Positions 1 through 5,959 of a stretch of 13,375 nucleotides of DNA are shown piece after piece. The DNA comes from Sphaerochaetaceae bacterium (lineage in GTDB: Bacteria; Spirochaetota; Spirochaetia; Sphaerochaetales; Sphaerochaetaceae): the NCBI GenBank assembly GCA_023231265.1, contig JALNVT010000048.1, positions 1 to 13,375 of the forward strand. Reading direction: 5' to 3'. The position numbers and the translations under genes were made by a program. Numbering within the stretch: the first letter of the stretch is position 1; every line of letters starts with the position of its first letter. The notes beneath the pieces are model-generated. The model saw nothing but the letters and a program-made list of their open reading frames with translations. It searched no databases and was not told the DNA's origin.

Positions 1-1202
1 CAGTTTTACAGCATAATATATTATTCTTTCAGTAAGGATGTGGATGTAGAGAGATGCCAGAGATTCAAAGACAGAGTCCAACTGTTTGCAAAGCAGTATG
101 TCTACACCTTAACAAAAGAAGGAAGCAGTGTTGCCTATGGAAGATCTCTCACCTACCGATTTGGAATCATGTCATTCTTCAGTGCTCTATCTTATGCAAA
201 CATTGAGGCTCTTCCTTATGGAGTCATGAAAGGTATCATATTAAGAAATCTGAGATGGTGGTTTTCAAAACCAATCTTTGATAGAGATGGATTTTTAACA
301 ATTGGTTATGCCTATCCATCCCAGCTAATGGCAGAGCAATACAATGCAGAGGGATCTCCTTACTGGGCATTGAAAGCATATCTGATGTTGGCCTGGATGA
401 AAATCATCCATTCTGGCAATCTGAAGAGAGGTATCTGATTCCTCTGATGAGATGCAAACTTCTACGAATTCCATCTGCAATCATGCAGAGAACATCCGAC
501 GATGATGTCATCATGCTTAACGGCGGTCAAAAGCCAGCATTTGAGATGATTCACAGTGCTGAGAAGTATGCAAAATTTGCCTATTCTGCTCATTATGGTT
601 TTTCGGTTGCATCCTCTTACTATGATTTTCCCAAAACTGGATGCTACAGCAGTCTTTATCTGAGTGATGATGGCTCCTATTTCAGATGCAGAAGAGATCT
701 CAAGGTCATAGAGAAAAATGAGAGATACATCTCCACCCTATGGCATCCATTTGAGGATGTGGAGATATTGACATATCTTATTCCATTTGAGGATTTTCAT
801 ATCAGAGTCCACAGGATAAATACCAAAAGAAACCTTATAACAAAGGAAGGAGGATTTGCCATCTCTCGCTACAGAGATCTTGAGATGGAGATGCAACCCG
901 ATAAGATAATACAGAAAGGATTAAGCCTGATATCAATGCCATGGGATACCACCTGCATCTATGATGTACTCAACGAGCGTGATGGTGAGTGCGTGATTCC
1001 AACTCCCAATTTAAATTTGATCAACTCCAATACTCTGGTACCTGTTTTATCAGGAAAGCTAGATGCAGACACACAGAAGACCTATGTCTGTCTTGTTGGA
1101 GCAAGAAGGAACAAGGATTCTATTGTGGAACTTCCTGATGTAAGGTGGAACGAATCTGCATTCACAATAACAATGAACAGAAAAGTTTTGAAGCTCAATT
1201 GA
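1..1202 (+). pseudogene. DUF2264 family protein, 5'-truncated by window edge and frameshifted
   Basis: The reading frame is open from base 1 (QFYSIIYYSFSKD...) so the true start lies to the left. It carries hallmark DUF2264 (PF10022) blocks: GRSLTYRFG, GVMKGIILRNLRWWF, FDRDGFLTIGYAYP and MAEQYNAEGSPYWALKAY. At about 391-394 the frame breaks: frame 1 runs into an unrelated tail and stops at 438, while the expected continuation (LDENHPFWQSEERYLIPL) lies in frame 0 and runs to the stop at 1200-1202. It includes the family block KYAKFAYSAHYGFSV. The shift is explained by loss of one C in what was probably GCC-CTG. The molecular function of DUF2264 is not settled; it resembles carbohydrate-active (alpha/alpha) barrel proteins, which would suit a sugar-using neighbourhood, but that is inference. 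Whether this is a real pseudogene or a base-call error cannot be told from the sequence; the remaining 800 bases show no further damage. Confidence 0.82.
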
Positions 1203-1221
1203 CAGCTCATCAACTGTTATG

Positions 1222-1260
1222 TCACTCTCAGAACCTGCATGAAGTATGAGATGAGAGTGA
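1222..1260 (+). terminator. Possible hairpin terminator after the DUF2264 gene
   Basis: Nine-base arms TCACTCTCA (1222-1230) and TGAGAGTGA (1252-1260) are perfectly complementary, separated by 21 nt, and begin 20 nt after the DUF2264 stop. The following bases (TATTTGAT) are only a poor T-tract, so this may be an mRNA 3'-end structure and not an intrinsic terminator. Confidence 0.4.
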
Positions 1261-1499
1261 TATTTGATACAAGTTTACTAAAATTCCAAACAATTCTCTT
1301 AAAAATCATTTTCCCAGATTGATTTAATAATTATAAAGTAAAATTTTAAAAAAATTAATTATTTTTACAGTTGTGCATATTTAATAAATACAAAAGGAAT
1401 ATTTCAGCACATAAAGTAATAATATGGAAATATCAATAAAATAATATCTTATAGGACCACACTTTATTATAATTTAATATCAAAAGTAAATTTATATAT

Positions 1500-1518
1500 T
1501 TTGCATGAAATTTGCATG
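1500..1518. repeat. Short direct repeat TTTGCATG, 11-bp period
   Basis: TTTGCATG occurs at 1500-1507 and again at 1511-1518, so the copies sit 11 bp apart, about one helical turn. It lies about 70 bp upstream of the -35 box at 1586. It could be a tandem activator or repressor site, but a chance repeat in AT-rich DNA is possible. Confidence 0.3.
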
Positions 1519-1585
1519 CCAAAAAAGAGAAATTTCACAAATAATCTTCAAAAATAAATTATAAAAAAAATAAATATTATTTCTC

Positions 1586-1612
1586 TTGACAGTCTAAAAA
1601 TGCGGGTATAAT
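1586..1612 (+). promoter_or_regulatory. Strong sigma-70-type promoter with A/T-rich upstream tract
   Basis: A perfect -35 hexamer TTGACA (1586-1591) is followed by a perfect -10 TATAAT (1607-1612) with a 15-bp spacer; shifting the -10 to TAATAT (1609-1614) gives 17 bp. About 45 bases immediately upstream are almost pure A/T with A-tracts, like an UP element. Transcription would start near 1619. No protein gene follows for 600 bases, which is the pattern of a stable-RNA promoter. Confidence 0.65.
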
Positions 1613-1618
1613 ATGCCT

Positions 1619-1833
1619 CAAAAGTAAGATTTATGGTGCTTGAAAAGAGATATTAAAATATCATTTCATTTGAGTATTTTTATTCTTGCTTTTGAAGAAT
1701 TCTATTATTGATTGTTGTACAAGGAATGCAAGATTGAAAATCAAACATTCTACTTCTCCATGAGTAGAAATGAATGAATTCTTAATTTATAGCATCCTTG
1801 CAAGATTGAGAGGAAATTCTTATTCCCCTTTTT
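1619..1833 (+). ncRNA. Candidate untyped structured small RNA
   Basis: Starting at the predicted start site of the consensus promoter, the RNA can form CAAAAGTAAG (1619-1628) paired with CTTGCTTTTG (1685-1694), enclosing a hairpin GATATT/AATATC (1649-1662). A second domain is closed by CAAGGAATGC (1720-1729) with GCATCCTTG (1792-1800, one bulged A). That domain contains hairpins GATT/AATC (1732-1742) and CAT-TCTACT/AGTAGA-A-ATG (1746-1772), giving a multi-way junction. A weak stem (1808-1830) running into T5 (1829-1833) could end it at about 215 nt. I do not recognise it as tmRNA, RNase P RNA or SRP RNA; 6S RNA has a suitable length but the 5' and 3' ends do not clearly pair. Hand-folded only, and AT-rich sequence pairs easily, so confidence is limited. 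Confidence 0.35.
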
Positions 1834-1885
1834 ATAGGAGTCGTTATTGGGATATATGTTGATACAATAAAACTATTTATAATTA

Positions 1886-1922
1886 AATGCTGATGAATTG
1901 ACATCAGAATTGGGTAGGCATT
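1886..1922 (+). other. Inverted repeat with nested arms, unknown role
   Basis: CTGATG (1890-1895) and CATCAG (1902-1907) pair around a 6-nt loop, and an outer pair AATGC (1886-1890) with GCATT (1918-1922) partly nests around it. A-rich sequence follows, not T, so it is not a plus-strand terminator. It could be part of a longer RNA from the promoter at 1586. Confidence 0.3.
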
Positions 1923-2068
1923 AAAAAATATGATGGATCAAAAAGTATAATTCAATTGCAGATAATATTGAAAATAAAGAAGCTCTTTGATTCTTACCAA
2001 TTTTAATGAAGTAAATTATGAAATATTTCTATACATTAGAAAATTACAATATTAAATAAAATTTATAA

Positions 2069-2123
2069 GCTCACTAAAAAGATGCAAGAAGATAGATCAT
2101 TGATCTGCCCTGCACTTTTGAGC
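2069..2123. other. Long imperfect hairpin upstream of the acidic-protein gene
   Basis: Nested complementary blocks line up in order. GCTC (2069-2072) pairs with GAGC (2120-2123), AAAAG (2077-2081) with CTTTT (2115-2119), TGCA (2083-2086) with TGCA (2111-2114), and AGATCA (2094-2099) with TGATCT (2101-2106) around one T. Four co-linear blocks are unlikely to be chance. No T-tract follows on the plus strand; on the minus strand an A/T-rich run with several Ts follows. It may be an RNA 3' end or a regulatory structure ahead of the gene at 2216. Confidence 0.4.
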
Positions 2124-2142
2124 AAAACTACTTACTCACCAA

Positions 2143-2172
2143 TTGATAATGTACGACTGCATAATTTGTATT
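2143..2172 (+). promoter_or_regulatory. Possible promoter for the acidic-protein gene
   Basis: TTGATA (2143-2148) is followed after 18 bp by TGTATT (2167-2172), which would start transcription about 35 bases ahead of the ATG at 2216. The -10 is weak and other A/T-rich hexamers nearby could serve. Confidence 0.3.
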
Positions 2173-2215
2173 ATCACATACATATCAAAGAGCAAGATAA
2201 TAGGAATTAAAACAA

Positions 2216-2437
2216 ATGAACACAAATAACGAAAATACAGATCCAGAATTCGCAGCAAGATACAGTTTCTCAAATAGCTCAAACTTCTATGATGACTATG
2301 ACATGGATGATGATAAAGACTGGTACAAAGATGACGAAGATGATTTCTATGATGAGGAAGAAGAGGATGATGAATTCTTTGACGACGATGAATGGGAAGA
2401 TGATGACGATGAAGAAGAGGATGAAGAAGATCTTTAG
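2216..2437 (+). CDS. Hyper-acidic small protein, function unknown
   Basis: Encodes 73 residues, 39 of them Asp or Glu (24 D, 15 E), only 3 Lys/Arg. The first 25 residues are ordinary and Asn/Ser-rich; from residue 26 on 36 of 48 residues are acidic, broken by aromatic residues (Tyr, Phe, Trp) at intervals. There is no signal peptide or membrane segment. The ATG is preceded by a modest ribosome site (TAGGAATT, about 2201-2208). The gene has its own tandem terminators, which supports it being a real transcription unit. Acidic tails of this type occur in proteins that bind basic partners, nucleic-acid-binding proteins or divalent metals; no specific role can be read from the sequence. The next gene cluster handles copper, but separate terminators argue against a shared transcript. 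I do not recognise a family. Confidence 0.72.
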   Translation: MNTNNENTDPEFAARYSFSNSSNFYDDYDMDDDKDWYKDDEDDFYDEEEEDDEFFDDDEWEDDDDEEEDEEDL

Positions 2438-2455
2438 TAATTAGTTACTGAAATG

Positions 2456-2500
2456 GGCTTTTGCCGTTTTCTCTCGAGAAAATTGCGAAAGCCTTTATTT
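2456..2500 (+). terminator. Intrinsic terminator 1 after the acidic-protein gene
   Basis: A long stem pairs 2456-2473 with 2476-2493 (GGCTTT...TTTTCTC against GAGAAAA...AAAGCC) with two G.U pairs and one mismatch. It is followed by TTTATTT (2494-2500). It begins 18 nt after the stop of the acidic-protein gene. Confidence 0.8.
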
Positions 2501-2507
2501 ATACATT

Positions 2508-2538
2508 GAGTCTGTAATTTTTTACGGACTCTTTTTTT
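2508..2538 (+). terminator. Intrinsic terminator 2 (tandem)
   Basis: A 10-bp stem GAGTCTGTAA (2508-2517) / TTACGGACTC (2522-2531) with one G.U pair and a TTTT loop is followed directly by seven T residues (2532-2538). This is a canonical strong terminator, 14 nt after the first, and insulates the copper promoter that begins 8 nt downstream. Confidence 0.88.
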
Positions 2539-2546
2539 ATTTCCTA

Positions 2547-2575
2547 TTGACAAACTAGGTATATGGGAGTATATA
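2547..2575 (+). promoter_or_regulatory. Copper operon promoter
   Basis: A perfect -35 TTGACA (2547-2552) and -10 TATATA (2570-2575) are separated by 17 bp. Transcription would start near 2582, inside the CsoR operator, so bound repressor would block initiation directly. Confidence 0.75.
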
Positions 2576-2580
2576 TATTG

Positions 2581-2599
2581 TATACCCCCTAGGGGTATA
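2581..2599. promoter_or_regulatory. CsoR-type copper operator
   Basis: The 19-bp sequence TATACCCCCTAGGGGTATA is a near-perfect palindrome with the A/T-flanked C-run/G-run architecture characteristic of CsoR binding sites. It lies between the -10 box and the copA ribosome binding site, and csoR is encoded two genes' distance downstream in the same operon, so autoregulation by copper-free CsoR is expected. A looser similar half-site (GGGAGTATA) lies in the promoter spacer at about 2565-2573. Confidence 0.85.
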
Positions 2600-2613
2600 T
2601 TGGAGATATTAAT

Positions 2614-4878
2614 ATGATTCATGAAGAGTATGTAATAGAAGGAATGAGCTGTGCTGCATGCAGTGCTACAGTTGAGCGTGTTACAAAAAAGCTTGATGGA
2701 GTTGCAGATAGCAGTGTAAATCTCACAACAAATAAGATGACAATATCATATGATGATAGCAAAGTTGACTCGTCTTCAATTGAAGATAAGGTCATCAAAG
2801 CTGGATATGGTATAAAGAAGATAGACAGTGAGACAGGAACAATTGAAACCAAAAAAATTGAGATCGATGATGAGGAGCTAAAAGAAAAAGCAACCAAGAC
2901 ATCACTTAAGTACTCGATAATCCTATCGATACTTCTTATGTATGTCTCAATGTCTCACATGTTAAATCTGCCTACATTCAACATCATTGCAAAGGCAACT
3001 CATCCATATAACTGGGCTATAATGCAATTGATTTTGACGCTTCCAATTATAATCATAGGAAAGAAGTACATAATCAATGGTATCAGATCTCTGATACATT
3101 TGAATCCAAACATGGACAGTCTTGTTGCAATCAGTGTGACAACATCATTCATATACAGTCTCATTCAAACATTCTTGATTGAGGATTATCCAGGTGTTGT
3201 GAACACACTTTATTACGATGCAGCCGCCATGATTCTCACCTTCATATCAATTGGAAAATATTTAGAGAGAAACAGCAAACGAAAGACAAAATCTGCAATC
3301 AAAGAACTTCTCAATCTGACACCCCCAACAGCCCTACTTGTATCCGATATTGAAAAGAATACATACGAAGAGGTCATGATGGACACAATCAAGATAGATG
3401 ATATCTTGTTTGTCAAGCAGGGATCAAATGTACCTACTGATGGAAAAATTATCAAAGGAAGTGCAAGCATTGATGAGAGTCTGATTACTGGTGAGAGCCT
3501 TCCCGTTGAAAAAAAAGTTGACGATGAGCTGATTGGTGGCTCTGTAAATACAAGTGGAAACTTCTACATGCAGGTAACCAAAGTTGGACGAGATACAGCA
3601 TTGGCCAAGATCATCAAATTCGTTGAGGATGCTCAGGGTAAGAAAGCTCCAATTTCTAAAATTGCAGATAAGGTTGCAGGAGTCTTTGTTCCCATTGTCA
3701 TATCAATTGCAGTTGTATCAGCTGTTATATGGGCAATCACAGGCCAACCAATAAGTTTTGTATTGAACATATTCACTTCAGTTCTTGTTATTGCATGTCC
3801 ATGTGCTTTAGGTCTTGCAACTCCAACAGCAATTATGGTTGGAACAGGTCTTGGTGCAAAACATGGTATATTGATCAGAACTGGTGAGGCTCTTGAACAG
3901 ATACACAAAGCTCAGGTTGTCATATTCGATAAGACTGGAACAATAACAGAAGGAAAACCTAAAGTAACCAACATTGAGATACTTGATGATTCTTACAGTG
4001 AGGAAGAACTTCTTAAGATTGCAGGTACAGTTGAGAAGACATCAGAGCACCCTCTCAGCAGAGCAATTGTTGATAGAATGAATGAGAGAAATATATCAGG
4101 TGATCTTGCAATCAAAAAAGCCAAGACCTTCAATGGTAAGGGAATAATTGCCTTTCTAGAGGATGGTCGCATGATAAGCATTGGAAATGATAAATTGATG
4201 CAGGTATATGCAACAGATGTGAGCCAGTACAGTGAGAAGGTAAAGAAATCATCACTTGAGGGCAACACAACTATGTACTACAGCATTGATGAGAAGGTTG
4301 TAGCTCTCATAAGTGTTGCAGATACAATAAAGAAAGACAGCAAAAAAGCAATTGCAAAATTGAAGAAAGCAGGTCTTGAGGTTGTCATGCTAACAGGTGA
4401 CAATGAGTACACAGCAAAAAATATCGCATCTCAGGTAGGAATTGATAGAATTGAATCAAATGTACTTCCAACAGAAAAAGCGAAAGTTGTTGAGAAATAT
4501 CAGAAGGAAGGCAAGATTGTGATGATGGTTGGTGATGGAATCAACGATGCACCATCTCTTGTACAATCAGATGTAGGTTTTGCAATAGGAAATGGCTCTG
4601 ATGTGGCAATTCAAGGCGCTGATGTTGTTCTGATGAAGAGTGATTTACTTGATGTTTACAGAACGTACAGACTCAGCTCAATTACAATAAGAAACATAAA
4701 GCAGAATCTATTCTGGGCATTCTTCTACAATTCAATTGGTATTCCTGTAGCAGCTGGCGTTGTATATGCCTTTGGTGGTATCTTATCAAATCCAATGATA
4801 GGATCATTCGCAATGTCTTTGAGCTCTGTATTTGTAGTTACAAATGCATTGAGACTCAGATTTAAAAAATTAGATTAG
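2614..4878 (+). CDS. copA: Copper-exporting P1B-type ATPase CopA
   Basis: A 754-residue inner-membrane pump that uses ATP to move Cu(I) out of the cytoplasm. The order of motifs is complete. An N-terminal heavy-metal domain carries GMSCAAC (C13, C16); then come the actuator TGES (292-295), the transmembrane CPC metal site (C395-P396-C397), DKTGT with the phosphorylated Asp439, the HP pair of the nucleotide domain (H479-P480), TGDN (594-597) and GDGIND (640-645). The last two helices carry Y705-N706 and M734...S738, the YN and MxxxS residues that mark the Cu(I)-specific (P1B-1) group. There is one metal-binding domain and the length is typical. The ATG at 2614 has a GGAGA ribosome site 7 nt upstream. 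It is first in the copA-csoR-copZ operon, 8 nt before csoR, under the CsoR operator at 2581-2599. Confidence 0.96.
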   Translation: MIHEEYVIEGMSCAACSATVERVTKKLDGVADSSVNLTTNKMTISYDDSKVDSSSIEDKVIKAGYGIKKIDSETGTIETKKIEIDDEELKEKATKTSLKYSIILSILLMYVSMSHMLNLPTFNIIAKATHPYNWAIMQLILTLPIIIIGKKYIINGIRSLIHLNPNMDSLVAISVTTSFIYSLIQTFLIEDYPGVVNTLYYDAAAMILTFISIGKYLERNSKRKTKSAIKELLNLTPPTALLVSDIEKNTYEEVMMDTIKIDDILFVKQGSNVPTDGKIIKGSASIDESLITGESLPVEKKVDDELIGGSVNTSGNFYMQVTKVGRDTALAKIIKFVEDAQGKKAPISKIADKVAGVFVPIVISIAVVSAVIWAITGQPISFVLNIFTSVLVIACPCALGLATPTAIMVGTGLGAKHGILIRTGEALEQIHKAQVVIFDKTGTITEGKPKVTNIEILDDSYSEEELLKIAGTVEKTSEHPLSRAIVDRMNERNISGDLAIKKAKTFNGKGIIAFLEDGRMISIGNDKLMQVYATDVSQYSEKVKKSSLEGNTTMYYSIDEKVVALISVADTIKKDSKKAIAKLKKAGLEVVMLTGDNEYTAKNIASQVGIDRIESNVLPTEKAKVVEKYQKEGKIVMMVGDGINDAPSLVQSDVGFAIGNGSDVAIQGADVVLMKSDLLDVYRTYRLSSITIRNIKQNLFWAFFYNSIGIPVAAGVVYAFGGILSNPMIGSFAMSLSSVFVVTNALRLRFKKLD

Positions 4879-4886
4879 GAGCAATT

Positions 4887-5189
4887 ATGGCAGAAATTAA
4901 ATTATCTTGTAAATCAAAACATAGAGAGGAGACAGAATACAGATCTCTTATGAACAGACTCAATAGAATTGAGGGTCAGGTAAGAGGTGTGAAGAAGATG
5001 GTTGAAACTGATGTTTATTGTACAGATATTTTAACTCAAGTATCAGCGATACAATCTGCTTTGAATGCATTTAATAAAGAACTTCTTACCAATCATATAA
5101 AAACCTGTGTTGTAAAAGACATAAAGAATGGTAATGAAGATGAAGTGATAGATGAGTTGATGGCAACTCTAAAAAAAATAATGAAGTAA
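4887..5189 (+). CDS. csoR: Copper-sensing transcriptional repressor CsoR
   Basis: A 100-residue all-helical DNA-binding repressor of the CsoR/FrmR (DUF156) family. The motif LNRIEGQVRGVKKMVE (25-40) and YCTDILTQVSAIQSAL (44-59) are diagnostic. The Cu(I) ligands are present with family spacing: C45, H70 and C74 (25 and 4 residues apart, as in the characterised mycobacterial CsoR), which favours copper over the formaldehyde- or sulfide-sensing branches. Without copper it should hold the palindrome ahead of copA; Cu(I) binding releases it. AGGAGC overlaps the copA stop and serves as the ribosome site, so translation is probably coupled. Placement after copA, not at the head of the operon, is a mild variation. 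Confidence 0.94.
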   Translation: MAEIKLSCKSKHREETEYRSLMNRLNRIEGQVRGVKKMVETDVYCTDILTQVSAIQSALNAFNKELLTNHIKTCVVKDIKNGNEDEVIDELMATLKKIMK

Positions 5190-5199
5190 GGATGGTATT

Positions 5200-5397
5200 A
5201 TGACTACATTAAAAGTAAACAACATGACTTGTGAGCACTGTGTTAAAAGAATCAACGAAGCACTTGATGAAGCTAAAATAAAGCATGAGATCAATTTAAG
5301 TGATAAGAGTGTTAAGGTTGAAGCTGATAAGATGGAGCTTCTTGAAGTATTTGATTCATTGGAATCAATGGGATATGAAGCTGAAGTTGTAAAATAA
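5200..5397 (+). CDS. copZ: Copper chaperone, single heavy-metal-associated domain (CopZ)
   Basis: A 65-residue cytoplasmic protein that is a single HMA domain. The metal-binding loop NMTCEHC has C11 and C14 as the Cu(I) ligands, and the rest follows the ferredoxin-like fold pattern with a C-terminal SLESMGYEAEVV segment. It would carry Cu(I) to CopA and possibly to CsoR. The ATG is preceded by TAAGGA at a good distance and lies 10 nt after the csoR stop; it is the last gene of the operon. A mercury-type (MerP) role is unlikely given the CopA and CsoR neighbours. Confidence 0.93.
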   Translation: MTTLKVNNMTCEHCVKRINEALDEAKIKHEINLSDKSVKVEADKMELLEVFDSLESMGYEAEVVK

Positions 5398-5414
5398 GCT
5401 TCAATATAAACAAT

Positions 5415-5443
5415 AAGGCTATTGGGATCATCTCAATAGCCTT
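5415..5443. terminator. Bidirectional terminator between copZ and the flavoprotein gene
   Basis: AAGGCTATTG (5415-5424) pairs with CAATAGCCTT (5434-5443), with extra pairs possible inward. The plus-strand tail is CTCTGTC, poor in T, whereas the minus-strand tail reads ATTGTTTATATT. It sits in the 62-nt gap between two convergent genes and likely serves both, better on the minus strand. Confidence 0.68.
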
Positions 5444-5459
5444 CTCTGTCAGACAATAC

Positions 5460-5846
5460 TTAGAATGTACATCTTGTGGGCTCTTTTCCCATCTCGCCGA
5501 TTGAACAAGTTGCATCACTTAAGTAGAAAGGAGCAATCACGCTTTCATTAAACATCTTTTCAAAGGCTGGAACTGCTTTGTACACAGATGCAATTGTATC
5601 TGCTGAATCATCAAGAACTGCTGTTGCTTGAAGTCTCAATACAGTCTTACCATCATAAGCAGAGATAGCTACTTTAGAATTGTTCTGCAATTCAGAGAAT
5701 AAATTCATATTCTTAGCTAAAATAAAATAAAGTTTATCATCTATATCAATCATGCTTCCCATAGGTCTTACATTGGGTGTGCCATTGTTCTCTGTTGCAA
5801 GAAAATAAGTTTTTGCTTCTGCTATTAATTTTGTAATTTCGTTCAT
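5460..5846 (-). CDS. Pyridoxamine 5'-phosphate oxidase family (FMN-binding split-barrel) protein
   Basis: A 128-residue protein of the small PNPOx-like group (COG5015-like). The N-terminal block YFLATENNGTPNVRPMG, then KLYFILAKNMNLFSELQNNSKVAISAY, is the conserved flavin-binding split beta-barrel pattern of this group. These proteins bind FMN (or in relatives F420 or heme) and reduce small molecules; the substrate is unknown, and real vitamin B6 oxidase activity is unlikely at this length. The start at 5846 has only a weak AAAGAG ribosome site. It has a good promoter (TTTACA, 17 bp, TATATT) in the intergenic space shared with the divergent HxlR regulator, which likely controls it. Two C-terminal cysteines (in ATCSIGEMGKEPTRCTF) are noted without an assigned role. 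Confidence 0.88.
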   Translation of the reverse strand: MNEITKLIAEAKTYFLATENNGTPNVRPMGSMIDIDDKLYFILAKNMNLFSELQNNSKVAISAYDGKTVLRLQATAVLDDSADTIASVYKAVPAFEKMFNESVIAPFYLSDATCSIGEMGKEPTRCTF

Positions 5847-5857
5847 GAATGAACTCT

Positions 5858-5886
5858 TTGTAAATATTTATGTTTCAAAATATAAT
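5858..5886 (+). promoter_or_regulatory. Promoter for the HxlR-family gene
   Basis: TTGTAA (5858-5863), 17 bp, TATAAT (5881-5886), predicting a start near 5893 and a 5' leader of about 67 nt that contains the palindrome at 5928-5945. Confidence 0.55.
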
Positions 5887-5907
5887 GTGTACAAACTTTA
5901 ATGTAAA
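5879..5907 (-). promoter_or_regulatory. Promoter for the flavoprotein gene
   Basis: On the minus strand, -35 TTTACA (5907-5902), 17 bp, -10 TATATT (5884-5879). Its -10 overlaps the -10 of the opposing HxlR promoter, so the two cannot be occupied together. Confidence 0.6.
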
Positions 5908-5927
5908 TACTCTCATTTTTGATATGT

Positions 5928-5945
5928 ACTATCATAAATGATAGT
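5928..5945. promoter_or_regulatory. Perfect palindrome, candidate HxlR-family operator
   Basis: ACTATCATAAATGATAGT has 8-bp perfect arms around AA, 14 bp ahead of the HxlR-family start codon. Regulators of this family bind inverted repeats in the intergenic space they share with a divergent target gene, so this is the likely site, although it lies downstream of the best-looking promoter for the regulator itself. Confidence 0.6.
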
Positions 5946-5959
5946 GTAAAAGGAATACC

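Larger units (their letters stand above)
1203..2215. other. About 1 kb of AT-rich DNA without a protein gene
   Basis: No open frame here has length, a ribosome binding site or recognisable sequence; the few ATG-initiated frames are short (for example 7 codons at 1633 and 13 codons at 2018). What the stretch does hold is listed separately: a post-gene hairpin (1222-1260), an 11-bp-period repeat (1500-1518), a strong promoter (1586-1612), a foldable RNA candidate (1619-1833), two further hairpins (1886-1922, 2069-2123) and a possible promoter for the acidic-protein gene (2143-2172). Its base composition is much more A/T-rich than the flanking genes. Confidence 0.7.

Noticed and set aside
1808..1816. 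GAGAGGAAA resembling the conserved GAGGAAAG of RNase P RNA
   Set aside because: The neighbouring conserved P4 sequences and the ACAGAA element are missing, and the surrounding DNA is too AT-rich and too short for the rest of RNase P RNA.
2018..2059. Short ORF starting ATGAAATATTTC, 13 codons
   Set aside because: It has no convincing ribosome site or family, and AT-rich DNA produces such frames by chance.
2581..2599. Copper-operon palindrome read as an attenuator hairpin
   Set aside because: There is no loop and no T-tract, and its C-run/G-run pattern and place over the start site fit a CsoR DNA site much better.
2434..2622. Minus-strand open frame across the tandem terminators and copper promoter
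   Set aside because: It overlaps well-supported terminators, promoter and operator, with no start signal or homology pattern.
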